This document shows, in pieces, positions 17,078 through 25,599 of a DNA stretch of 64,000 nucleotides. Position numbers and translations under genes: made by a program. The DNA comes from HyVt-477 sp965224605 (GTDB lineage Bacteria > Pseudomonadota > Gammaproteobacteria > Thiotrichales > Thiotrichaceae), in assembly GCA_965224605.1 (NCBI GenBank), contig CBDCZP010000001.1, positions 433,816 through 497,815 on the forward strand, written 5' to 3'. Numbering within the stretch: the first letter of the stretch is position 1; each line of letters begins with the position of its first letter. Under the pieces are notes generated by a model that saw only the letters and a list, made by a program, of their open reading frames with translations, was not told where the DNA came from and did no database searches.

Positions 17078-18493
17078 ATGAAGATTATCCCCGTTATATT
17101 GTTAGGTGGTTCTGGTACCCGGTTATGGCCGGTTTCCAGAAAAAACCATCCCAAACAATTTTTGAAGTTGGTAGGTGATCAAACATTACTTCAAGCGACC
17201 ATTTCACGTTTAGAAGGTATTGAAAACCTGGATTCTACGATTGTGGTTTGTAATGAGGATCATCGTTTTACTACAGCAGAACAACTTAATGAGATGGGTC
17301 GTGAACTTGGAGATATCATTCTTGAGCCAGAAGGTAAGAATACGGCACCTGCTGTAGCGGTTGCAGCATTACAAGCTTTGCAACGGCATGATGATGCTTT
17401 ATTGTTGGTGTTGCCTTCTGATCATTTCATAAAAGATACACTCTCTTTTCAGGCAGCTATTGCAACAGCTAAGGAAGCAGCTATGCAAGATCATTTGGTG
17501 ACATTTGGTATTGTACCTAGCAAAGCCGAAATAGGGTATGGCTATGTTAAGCGCGGTAAAATACTCTCCGAGCATTTATATAAAGTAGATCAGTTTGTAG
17601 AGAAGCCTGATCTAGCAACGGCTGAATCCTATTTGCAATCAGGTGATTATTATTGGAACAGTGGCATGTTCTTATTTAAGGCATCCGCTTTTATTCAAGA
17701 ATTGGAGCAGTTCAATGCTGAGATGGTTTCTTGTTGTCAACAAGCGTTAAAAGAATCAAAACATGATCTTGATTTTATTCGCCTTGATAAAAAGGCTTTC
17801 ACATCATGCCCAAGTGATTCTATTGATTATGCCGTCATGGAAGAAACTAAGAATGCGGTTACCGTACCATTAGATGCTGGCTGGAGTGATGTGGGTGCTT
17901 GGGATGCTCTTTGGGAAATAGAAGAAAAAGATAGCAAGGGAAATGTCTTACGAGGCGATGTGGCAATTCATAATACTCGCGACTGTCTAGTCGTTGCTGA
18001 GAATAAGTTGGTTTCCTTGGTAGGTTTAGACAATGTAGTTGTTATTGAAACCAAAGACGCAGTTTTGGTTGCGGCCAAAGACAAAGTTCAGGATGTTAAA
18101 GTCATCGTTGAGCAACTCAGAGCTGATGCACGTAGTGAAGCTGAATTACACCGTGAGGTTTATCGACCTTGGGGTAAGTACGATAGTGTTGATGCGGGAG
18201 AACGGTTTCAAGTAAAACGTATTACCGTAAAGCCAGGAGAGAGTACTTCTTTGCAAATGCATCATCACCGTGCTGAGCATTGGATTATTGTTACAGGAAT
18301 GGCTGAAGTTACTTGTGATGGAAAGACATTTCTCTGCCCTGAGAATAAATCTGCATTTATTCCGCAAGGTTCGACACATAGGATAGGCAATCCAGGCAAG
18401 CTTCCTCTGGAGATGATTGAAGTGCAAACGGGAAGTTATCTGGGAGAAGATGATATTGTGAGGGTTGAGGATTATTACGGACGTACGGATTAG
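17078..18493 (+). CDS. manC: Mannose-1-phosphate guanylyltransferase / mannose-6-phosphate isomerase
   Basis: 471 residues, the bifunctional type II length. The nucleotidyltransferase half has IPVILLGGSGTRLWPVSRKNHPKQ, DHFIKD, FVEKPD and YWNSGMF. The C-terminal cupin half has VYRPWGKYDSVDAGERFQVKRI, GESTSLQMHHHRAEHWI and FIPQGSTHRIGNPG, the metal-binding isomerase site. It makes GDP-mannose, the precursor used by Gmd. With gmd and fcl it completes GDP-L-fucose from mannose-6-phosphate except for phosphomannomutase, which is not in the window. Confidence 0.95.
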   Translation: MKIIPVILLGGSGTRLWPVSRKNHPKQFLKLVGDQTLLQATISRLEGIENLDSTIVVCNEDHRFTTAEQLNEMGRELGDIILEPEGKNTAPAVAVAALQALQRHDDALLLVLPSDHFIKDTLSFQAAIATAKEAAMQDHLVTFGIVPSKAEIGYGYVKRGKILSEHLYKVDQFVEKPDLATAESYLQSGDYYWNSGMFLFKASAFIQELEQFNAEMVSCCQQALKESKHDLDFIRLDKKAFTSCPSDSIDYAVMEETKNAVTVPLDAGWSDVGAWDALWEIEEKDSKGNVLRGDVAIHNTRDCLVVAENKLVSLVGLDNVVVIETKDAVLVAAKDKVQDVKVIVEQLRADARSEAELHREVYRPWGKYDSVDAGERFQVKRITVKPGESTSLQMHHHRAEHWIIVTGMAEVTCDGKTFLCPENKSAFIPQGSTHRIGNPGKLPLEMIEVQTGSYLGEDDIVRVEDYYGRTD

Positions 18494-18831
18494 ATACTGG
18501 AAATAGGAATTTCCTTACTGAGTACCCTAAATAAGAATTTGGGTACTAGTGTGTAGCAGTGAAGTGATATGCATAACCTTCTTAGAATCTTCTATAGGTT
18601 TGTGGAGCTACAAAGTTGTATTTCTATGTATCGATGAAGTTTTGCGTCAACTGATTAAGGTTTTGTGTATAAATGCGTCAATATTTTTATCCATTTGTTT
18701 TATAATCGATCATTTGAAACATAGGCTGTATCGCTTGTGATATATTGCCTGATTCTAAACTAGAATATCCAAGTTTATAAAGCTTTATAATACTAATAAT
18801 TACCGAATCTTAAAAAAGACGGGCTGTTGCA
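18494..18831. other. 338-bp intergenic region with hairpins
   Basis: GGAAAT-AGGA-ATTTCC (18500-18515 approximately), then a strong hairpin at 18521-18547 (AGTACCC...GGGTACT with an added AAAT/ATTT pair). There is no T tract, so at best a weak terminator for manC. The remainder is AT-rich upstream sequence for the WecA-type gene with no clear gene. Confidence 0.5.
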
Positions 18832-19836
18832 ATGTTAATTTCATTTATTATTACATCTATATTATCTTCCTCGTTAATTTTATTACTGATCCAGTATGCT
18901 CCTGCATTGGGTCTGGTTGCGGTTCCAAATGAGCGAAGTGCGCATAAAGATGTTACTCCTTGTAGTGCAGGGATTGCTTTTATCGGGGCTATGTTTATCG
19001 GGACAATGATTAGCGGGTGGGAAATTTATAGTTCTCACTGGTTGTCTGTTGTTGCCATTTTTTTGGTCTTTCTGCTGGGTGTTTATGATGATTATCGTCA
19101 TAGTTCTTCCTATTCTAAATTCTTTTTGATTCTTGTTGCCGGAGTTCTGGTTTGTTTTGATGGGATGAGAATTCATTCGATAGGTGTTTATTTCAATACT
19201 GATATTTCTTTACACTGGTTGGCTATTCCAGTCACTTTGTTTGCCATTGCCGGTTTTACTAATGCACTGAACCTTATTGATGGTCTGGATGGGCTCGCTG
19301 GAGGGGTTAGCCTGATCATTCTTGCTGGGCTGGAGTACGTTGGATACATTAACCAGGATCCTTTCCTCATTAATATTATTAGTGTGCTTTTTCCTGCGCT
19401 GTTGGCTTTTATTGTCTTTAACTGGAACCCTGCGAAAGTCTTTATGGGTGATAGTGGCTCATTAACGCTGGGTTTTATTATTGCAGTGCTGAGTATCAAG
19501 GCTCTGGATTATATAGACCCGATCAGTATTCTGTTTATTGCTGCCCTTCCCGTTCTGGATACGGTAACGGTGATGATTCGTCGTAAACGTAATGGACTTT
19601 CACTTTTTAGTGCGGATAAGAATCATCTGCATCATATCCTGCTTGATAAATTTGGTGGTAATGTGAAAGTAACGGTTTTGGTTTTAGTTGGATTTCAGTT
19701 GGTGTTTACACTCTTTGGTATCTTCATTTCCAGCAAGATGGGGCAAGAAATTACTTTGCCTTTGTTTCTGGCTTGTTTAATTGTTCTCTATGTGTGGGTT
19801 GATGTGATCACCGTGAAGGTTCGACGGATTGCTTAA
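18832..19836 (+). CDS. WecA-type undecaprenyl-phosphate GlcNAc-1-phosphate transferase
   Basis: 334 residues, about ten membrane segments. Polyprenol-phosphate transferase motifs: VPNERSAHKDVTPCSAGIAF, LGVYDDYRH (acidic pair), NALNLIDGLDGLAGG, VFMGDSGSLTLGF and RKRNGLSLFSADKNHLHHILL. The enzyme transfers a HexNAc-1-phosphate to undecaprenyl phosphate at the inner membrane and so starts a lipid-linked repeat unit. A second, unrelated initiating transferase is at 41956, so the region may serve two glycans. A terminator follows at 19868. Confidence 0.92.
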   Translation: MLISFIITSILSSSLILLLIQYAPALGLVAVPNERSAHKDVTPCSAGIAFIGAMFIGTMISGWEIYSSHWLSVVAIFLVFLLGVYDDYRHSSSYSKFFLILVAGVLVCFDGMRIHSIGVYFNTDISLHWLAIPVTLFAIAGFTNALNLIDGLDGLAGGVSLIILAGLEYVGYINQDPFLINIISVLFPALLAFIVFNWNPAKVFMGDSGSLTLGFIIAVLSIKALDYIDPISILFIAALPVLDTVTVMIRRKRNGLSLFSADKNHLHHILLDKFGGNVKVTVLVLVGFQLVFTLFGIFISSKMGQEITLPLFLACLIVLYVWVDVITVKVRRIA

Positions 19837-19867
19837 TCGAAAAAAAGGTACGTAGTGATTTATGAGG

Positions 19868-19892
19868 AGGAGAGCTTTTGCTCTCCTTTTTT
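19868..19892 (+). terminator. Rho-independent terminator after the WecA-type gene
   Basis: Stem AGGAGAGC / GCTCTCCT, loop TTTT, followed by a T tract. It ends the GDP-fucose/WecA segment. Confidence 0.9.
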
Positions 19893-20032
19893 GTTTCAGG
19901 GTTTGTTTCTTAACATAGCTTTGTGTCAATATTTGGGGTGATAATCTGTCAAAAATAACAAATTTTGATTTATCAGACTGAATCCCTCATACTTATTGCA
20001 GTAAATCACTATCTCAAACTTCGGGCTAAAAA

Positions 20033-20999
20033 ATGAAATCGTTTAAGAAATTGGTATTCCATACTCTTTTTATAATCGCCACATTGCCACTTTTTGCATT
20101 TGCTGATGTTCAAACGATTGTTCCGTCAAAAACCAACATTACCGTGCTTCCTGGAAGTACTATTGAATTTGATGTGCTTTATCCCGATACAAATTCAGAG
20201 AGTTCTACAGGGTTAGGAGTTAAGATGTATTTTGATTCCAGTAAGCTTAACTTCAAGGGTGTTACGCAGACTTTTTCTGGAGATTTAGTAAATGTAACTA
20301 AACAGCCGCTAGCAGATACTGAGGATGAGGATGGAAATTCAGCAACAGATTCTATTATCATTGCAGCATGGACAAGCTTTGGACAGACTCCGGCATGGCC
20401 AGGAATAGGAAACCTTCCTGCAATTCTTTATCATGCCACGTTTACAACTGATTATAGTTTTCCATTAGAAACTGTTATTAATTTCACGGGTGATGTTGCT
20501 GCGAACAATAGTTTTGCCTCTACACCTGTACGTATAAGCTTTGTGTTGACAGGTAATAATTCCACACCAACACCCCCCAGAGCCAACGAATACAGCTATA
20601 CCAACATCCCCAGAGCCAACGAATACAGCTATACCAACATCCCCAGAGCCAACGAATACAGCTATACCAACATCCCCAGAGCCAACGAATACAACTACAC
20701 CAACACCCCAAGAGCTAACGAATGCAACTACACCAACACCAACACCCCAAGAGCCAACGAAACCCCAAGAACCAACGAATACAACTTCATCAATATCCCA
20801 AGAGCTAAGCAATACAACTACAACTACAACTACAACCCAAGAGCCAAGCAATACAACTACATCATCAGGTTCTATAACATCTGCATCAGATAATGCAAGT
20901 GGCGGGGGTGGAGCTATATCCTTATTAATGTTGATTTTGCTCTTGCCTAGCCTTATTAAAAGATATATTAGAAGAAGCCGCATTCGTGTTGCAATATAG
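20033..20999 (+). CDS. Secreted cohesin-like protein with Pro/Thr linker and C-terminal anchor; frameshifted at a C6 tract
   Basis: Signal peptide (FHTLFIIATLPLFAFA) then a ~155-residue beta domain (NITVLPGSTIEFDVLYPDTN, MYFDSSKLNFKG, FTTDYSFPLETVINF) resembling cohesin/cellulosome-anchoring folds. As written, reading through six Cs at 20573-20578 gives a nonsensical RANEY repeat ending at 20893. With one C fewer it becomes repeated PEPTNTAIPTS units, a Thr-rich linker, then GGGG, a hydrophobic helix (AISLLMLILLLPSLI) and KRYIRRSR to TAG 20999. That tail resembles a GlyGly-CTERM sorting signal. The intended product is therefore probably a ~321-residue surface protein; the shift may be decay, phase variation or an error. 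Confidence 0.75.
20579..20700 (+). repeat. 33-bp tandem repeat, three near-perfect copies plus a degenerate fourth
   Basis: The unit encodes PEPTNTAIPTS (11 residues) in the repaired frame. Copies follow without gaps, and degenerate PTP/QEPT units continue to about 20860. It forms an extended wall-spanning-type linker before the hydrophobic anchor. Confidence 0.88.
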
Positions 21000-21193
21000 A
21001 AACTTAACGTATGAGCTATGCGTGGTCTGATTTAGACGACATGACATCTTGGTCACGTGGATTGGATTGGATTGTGTTTAGCTAACCGAAGGCGGTTCTC
21101 AGGCACTTAAAATGAATTCCCAGTAGAATAGACATAGGCACGGAAGCCATAATCTTGTGTTTATTAAATATCCGATTAAAAAATCATGGGGGT

Positions 21194-21304
21194 TATAGAT
21201 ATTTCAATGGTGATGCCGACGGAATTTGCGCACTGATTCAAATACCACCACCTCGCTCATCCAAGTGGCTCAACAGCTCAATACAAGGTGTTAAACAGAT
21301 ATAA
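21194..21304 (+). pseudogene. Fragment of a DHH-family phosphoesterase-like gene
   Basis: The frame gives YRYFNGDADGICALIQ and, after a divergent stretch, IQGVKQI before a stop. FNGDADGICAL is the N-terminal signature of DHH-family proteins, and the V-K-x-I block normally follows about 15-20 residues later. Only ~36 codons remain, with no start codon of its own context and no downstream domain. Confidence 0.5.
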
Positions 21305-21318
21305 AGCTACTAGTAGAG

Positions 21319-21460
21319 CAGGGCTGTTCAATACTAACTGGAAGTGAGACTTTAGTCTCGCCAATGCCTGCTCGTAGCATTGCATTTGCGGGGCTAAAGC
21401 CCCATGTCCAAGTAAATATCATCACTAATGAGTGAAAAATAGTAGTATTGAACAGCCCTG
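21319..21460. repeat. 142-bp palindromic intergenic element
   Basis: Perfect 18-bp ends CAGGGCTGTTCAATACTA (21319-21336) and its complement (21443-21460). Inside are a REP-like hairpin GAGAC-TTTA-GTCTC preceded by GGAAGT and followed by GCC, and a second hairpin GGGGC-TAAA-GCCCC. ACTAGTA occurs on both sides (21309-21315 and 21461-21467) and may be a target duplication. The end sequence matches the outer arms of the island at 15557-15870. Confidence 0.82.
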
Positions 21461-21665
21461 ACTAGTACAGCGTGCGTTGAGTAGAAGCGGATAATTTAAA
21501 ATCATAAAAACCTTGAATATGCTTCCTTAAGTAAGTAATAAATAGATCTGAATTTAATAAATGATCGTAAAATAAGCAATTATTCAGCAGCCATTCAGCT
21601 AGTATTAATATAATATTCTTCTCCAAATCTCCAAAGTCGGCTTAGAATTAAACAGGGTGGTCACC

Positions 21666-23612
21666 ATGCGTTTGCGAATTTCGTTAAAACTGCTTCAATA
21701 CGTCTCTATCATTTTACTCGCTTATGTCAGTATTACGGCACAAGCAGCAGATACAAGCGCTAAAGAGTTAATAGATAAACTAAACACACTATCAGGAAAC
21801 AACGTCAGCTTGATATATCATCAGGACAGGCGCAAAGTCAGTTTCTTAACAACACAGCCTGGAGCCGCACTAGCGCAACCCTTCAATGGTCTTGATAGCA
21901 GTGATCCCGTAGAAACCGCAAAAAACTTCCTGACAGAATATCAAAGTCTTTTTGGCGAGCAGTACAAAGCTGAATACTCATTGATTAGTAACAATGAGAA
22001 CAATAATAGACATTCAGTAAAGTTTAGACAAACCCATCGAGGGATACCAGTATACGCAGGTGAAATGGTTGTCCGCTTGAATGCTTTACTTGAAGTATCT
22101 GGTGCAAATGGAGAAGTATCATCCAACCTTAACATCTCTACTAAACCCGCTATTACGGAAGATGAAGCACAACAAGTAGCACTGACACTGATTAACAAAA
22201 AACATAATAACAGTGTTTTTAGCAACCTGAATGCAACTACTAACAAACCCACATTGTGGATTTATAATCCATCCCTGATAGGTAAAGGTGCTGATACGAA
22301 TAAACTTGTTTGGCAGATGGAAGTAACAGGTCAGCAAGGTGAACTCAAAGAATTCGTGATGGTAGATGCTCACACGGGAGCGATTGCATTACATTTCAAC
22401 CTGATCATGACTGTCAAAAACAGAGAAATCTATGACAATGCAAATACAGCCGGACAATCACTACCGGGCCCCACTATAGAACGAGCAGAAGGTGATCCAG
22501 CCCATGCGGTACAAGATGTTAACGATGCCTATGATTTCTCCGGTGATACCTATGATTTTTTCTTCGCCAATCATGGGCGTGACAGCCTCGACAATGCAGG
22601 TATGACGTTAATCAGTACTGTTCGTCACTGTGATCCTAGTTTCGGTTGTCCAATGCAGAATGCGTTTTGGAACGGAGCACAAATGGCATACGGTGAAGGT
22701 TTTGCCGTTGATGATGTGGTCGCACATGAATTAACGCATGCTGTCACCCAATTTACATCCAACCTCATTTATCAAAATCAATCAGGTGCAATCAACGAAT
22801 CTTTCTCAGATGTATGGGGCGAGTTTGTCGATCTTACCAACGGTGCTGGCACTGATACATCCGCAGTACGTTGGCAACTAGGCGAAGACGTGCCAGGAGG
22901 TATTGGTGCAATAAGAAATTTACAAGATCCCCCAGTCTTTAATGATCCCGATAAAGTAACCAGCGCACTCTATCGCTGTACATCAGCTGATAATGGAGGC
23001 GTGCACAGTAATAGTGGTGTTAATAACAAAGCCGTCTACCTAATGACTGACGGTGATACTTTTAACGGCATTACCGTAGCAGGAATTGGTATTATCAAAG
23101 TCGCAAAAATATATTACGAAGCGCAAACCAATATTCTCACATCAGGTTCAACGTATCTAAATTTATACAACGCACTAAATACAGCCTGTACTACATTAGT
23201 CGGTACAGACGGCATCACCGCAACAGACTGTGCTAGTGTCACTAATGCAATAAATGCAGTAGAAATGAACCAGCCTGTCTGTGTCACTCCTCCTGTTCCT
23301 TTATGTCCAGCGGACACTACACCCACCGATCTATTTAACGATGGATTTGAAAGTGGACTCGGTTCGTGGACACATGCGGCCGACCAAGGTGCAGATGTAT
23401 GGTCACTTGGAACGACTAATCCGAAAGATGGTACAAACCATATTCATGGCGATGATGTTGGTAGTACTTCTGACTCCTCTATAGCAAACAACACCGCCAT
23501 AACGTTGCCTGCCAATGCATACCTCCGTTTTGATCATGCTTATGATTTTGAAGCCGCTTATGACGGTGGTGTTATTGAATATAGTATTGATGATGGTACT
23601 AGCTGGGACTGA
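21666..23612 (+). CDS. M4 family (thermolysin/vibriolysin-like) metallopeptidase, 5' part of a frameshifted gene
   Basis: ATG 21666 is preferred, with AGGGTGG five bases upstream; GTG 21657 is the alternative. A signal peptide (VSIILLAYVSITAQA) is followed by an FTP/PepSY-type propeptide (to ~residue 250) and the peptidase domain with VVAHELTHAVTQF (HExxH zinc site), GAINESFSDVWGEF (third zinc ligand Glu) and HSNSGVNNKAVYLM. A C-terminal beta domain begins DLFNDGFESGLGSW but is cut by a stop after GTSWD at 23612. Catalytic residues are intact. With two one-base corrections the gene would run to 24991 (~1107 residues). A secreted protease is likely; whether the tail is made is open. Confidence 0.85.
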   Translation: MRLRISLKLLQYVSIILLAYVSITAQAADTSAKELIDKLNTLSGNNVSLIYHQDRRKVSFLTTQPGAALAQPFNGLDSSDPVETAKNFLTEYQSLFGEQYKAEYSLISNNENNNRHSVKFRQTHRGIPVYAGEMVVRLNALLEVSGANGEVSSNLNISTKPAITEDEAQQVALTLINKKHNNSVFSNLNATTNKPTLWIYNPSLIGKGADTNKLVWQMEVTGQQGELKEFVMVDAHTGAIALHFNLIMTVKNREIYDNANTAGQSLPGPTIERAEGDPAHAVQDVNDAYDFSGDTYDFFFANHGRDSLDNAGMTLISTVRHCDPSFGCPMQNAFWNGAQMAYGEGFAVDDVVAHELTHAVTQFTSNLIYQNQSGAINESFSDVWGEFVDLTNGAGTDTSAVRWQLGEDVPGGIGAIRNLQDPPVFNDPDKVTSALYRCTSADNGGVHSNSGVNNKAVYLMTDGDTFNGITVAGIGIIKVAKIYYEAQTNILTSGSTYLNLYNALNTACTTLVGTDGITATDCASVTNAINAVEMNQPVCVTPPVPLCPADTTPTDLFNDGFESGLGSWTHAADQGADVWSLGTTNPKDGTNHIHGDDVGSTSDSSIANNTAITLPANAYLRFDHAYDFEAAYDGGVIEYSIDDGTSWD

Positions 23613-24991
23613 TGGCGGAGCAGCCATTATAGATAACGGCTATACAGGTACTATCGACTCAGGTTTCGGTAACCCACTAGCAGGTCGTGCTGCATTCGTA
23701 AACGATTCCATGGGGAATTACACCTCTAGCCGACTTGACTTAAGTGCGCTTGCCGGACAAGACGTCAAAGTTAGATTTAGAATTGGAACTGATGAAAGTG
23801 TTAGCAATCCTGGCTGGGATATTGATAATGTGCGGGTTTATACTTGTGATGTTGAATTAACAGAGCCCGCGATCATATCACCCGTGTCAGGTAGTACACT
23901 ATCGGGAATAACAGAAGTATTTAACTGGTCAAATAATGGTCTGAATGTAAGTCAGTGGTATATGTATGCCGGTAGCACAGAGGGTGGTGCTGAGTATTAC
24001 GTACAAGGTGGAACAGGTGGTACTACTACTGCAACTATGACCAACTTGCCCACAGATGAAAGTACGGTTTATATTCGACTTTGGTCTGTCATAGATGGTA
24101 GCTATGTTAAGGCAGATGCTGTCTATACAGCCAGTACCGCAGTGATAACCCCTAGTATCACAAGTCCAGTATCAGGCAGTACACTATCGGGAATAACAGA
24201 AGTATTTAACTGGTCAAATAATGGTCTGAATGTAAGTCAGTGGTATATGTATGCCGGTAGTACAGAGGGTGGTGCTGAGTATTACGTACAAGGTGGAACA
24301 GGTGGTACTACTACTGCAACTATGACCAACTTGCCCACAGATGAAAGTACGGTTTATATTCGACTTTGGTCTGTCATAGATGGTAGCTTTGTTAAGGCAG
24401 ATGCTGTCTATACAGCCAGTACCGCAGTGATAACCCCTAGTATCACAAGTCCAGTATCAGGCAGTACACTATCGGGAATAACAGAAGTATTTAACTGGTC
24501 AAATAATGGTCTGAATGTAAGTCAGTGGTATATGTATGCCGGTAGCACAGAGGGTGGTGCTGAGTATTACGTACAAGGTGGAACAGGTGGTACTACTACT
24601 GCAACTATGACCAACTTGCCCACAGATGAAAGTACGGTTTATATTCGACTTTGGTCTGTCATAGATGGTAGCTATGTTAAGGCAGATGCTGTCTATACAG
24701 CCAGTACCGCAGTGATAACCCCTAGTATCACAAGTCCAGTATCAGGCAGTACACTATCGGGAATAACAGAAGTATTTAACTGGTCAAATAATGGTCTGAA
24801 TGTAAGTCAGTGGTAATATGTATGCCGGTAGCACAGAGGGTGGTGCTGAGTATTACGTACAAGGTGGAACAGGTACTACTACTGCAACTATGACCAATTT
24901 GCCCACAGATGGAAGTACGGTTTATATTCGACTTTGGTCTGTCATAGATGGTAGCTTTGTTAAGACAGATGCTGTCTATACAGCCAACTAG
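23613..24991 (+). pseudogene. Displaced C-terminal part of the M4 peptidase (beta domain end plus four repeats)
   Basis: Skipping one G of the GGG at 23607-23609 joins GTSW to DGGAAIIDNGYTGTIDSGF and completes the MAM-like/CARDB-like beta domain (LSALAGQDVKVRFRIGTDE, GWDIDNVRVYTC). Four ~95-residue repeats follow (SGSTLSGITEVFNWSNNG, QWYMYAGSTEGG, NLPTDESTVYIRLWSVIDG). A second extra base near 24813 (TGGTAATATG where the other copies have TGGTATATG) ends this frame at 24816; correcting it leads to the natural stop at 24989-24991. No start codon context of its own was found. Confidence 0.78.
23882..24985 (+). repeat. 285-bp tandem repeats, about 3.9 copies
   Basis: The marker ACACTATCGGG recurs at 23896, 24181, 24466 and 24751, exactly 285 bases apart. 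Copies are almost identical at the DNA level, with scattered single changes; the last has a 3-base deletion in the GGT run and an added A. Such identity indicates recent duplication or ongoing conversion. Confidence 0.95.
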
Positions 24992-25599
24992 TGCGACTAC
25001 GAGCAATTCCCCCAAAGATTGAAAGATACATTTATCTTCGTATCTGGTCTTGATCGATGGAGACTGGGTGAAGATTGACGCAAGGCAAGCTACACGGCTA
25101 GCCCCCCAATCCTCGGCAATTGCTCCTGCCTTGCTCGTATTCTCTGTTTGGTTTGCAAGCCAATAGGCTCCTGAACTGGGAAACCCCTCTGTTTCCTTGT
25201 TTTGCTTTTACAAGCCCTCTTGTGAATAACATTGAATAAGAACCAGGATGATGATCCGCGTCTAATCCAAGGATTATTTGGTGGTAACCACGACTGGTAA
25301 CAAGAAAACCCATCCCTTCTTTTAGGTTGGAATGTTTAACCAACTTACTGAAAGTTTCAGGTGTGTTGGTGAGCACGCCATTATCATCGCCCTTTCCCCT
25401 CAACACATCAATATGTCAACTCCTTATGTTTCTTTGTGTGATCAAATCCTACATACTTGCTAATTCTTTCATGATCTGAATCCCTAAAGGTGATTTGTAT
25501 TATGAGTCTTCCAATTTCTTAGTTTAAGCCACGATCACTTGAAGTTGGAGAGCATATGGGCAATAAGGTTGAATTGTAATATCCATAAATGAAGAAAAT
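24992..25599. other. 608-bp region without a recognised gene
   Basis: No convincing + strand gene. On the - strand a 102-codon frame (25098-25406) is open and not obviously a shadow, since no real gene lies opposite; its sequence (GFLVTSRGYHQIILGLDADH, then CKPNREYEQG) matched no family I know. It could be debris of a mobile element. A promoter for the methyltransferase at 25600 is presumably near the 3' end. Confidence 0.4.
25098..25406 (-). CDS. Unrecognised small open frame
   Basis: 102 codons on the - strand in the gap between the M4 peptidase remnant and the methyltransferase. I do not recognise it. It is hydrophilic, without signal peptide or membrane segment. Residues such as GMGFLVTSRGYHQ and LLACKPNREYEQGRSNC look protein-like and the composition is not a simple repeat. 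No clear ribosome site. It may be a transposase scrap or chance. Confidence 0.2.
   Translation of the reverse strand: MLRGKGDDNGVLTNTPETFSKLVKHSNLKEGMGFLVTSRGYHQIILGLDADHHPGSYSMLFTRGLVKAKQGNRGVSQFRSLLACKPNREYEQGRSNCRGLGG

Larger units (their letters stand above)
21000..21656. other. Intergenic region with gene debris and a palindromic element
   Basis: No intact gene. It contains a DHH-type protein fragment (21194-21304) and a 142-bp palindromic element (21319-21460), both listed separately. The rest, including 21461-21656 upstream of the peptidase gene, is AT-rich with no firm promoter. Confidence 0.55.

Noticed and set aside
20579..20700. CRISPR array
   Set aside because: The 33-bp units are directly adjacent with no spacers and encode a Pro/Thr linker; no cas genes are present.
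20465..20983. Two long - strand frames rich in Val/Gly/Trp/Cys
   Set aside because: They are the reverse complement of the Pro/Thr repeat linker; low-complexity repeats keep several frames open.
21518..21545. Second copy of the MITE end (CTTAAGTAAG)
   Set aside because: Only about ten bases match, the outer GCCATTC part is absent and no partner end was found nearby.
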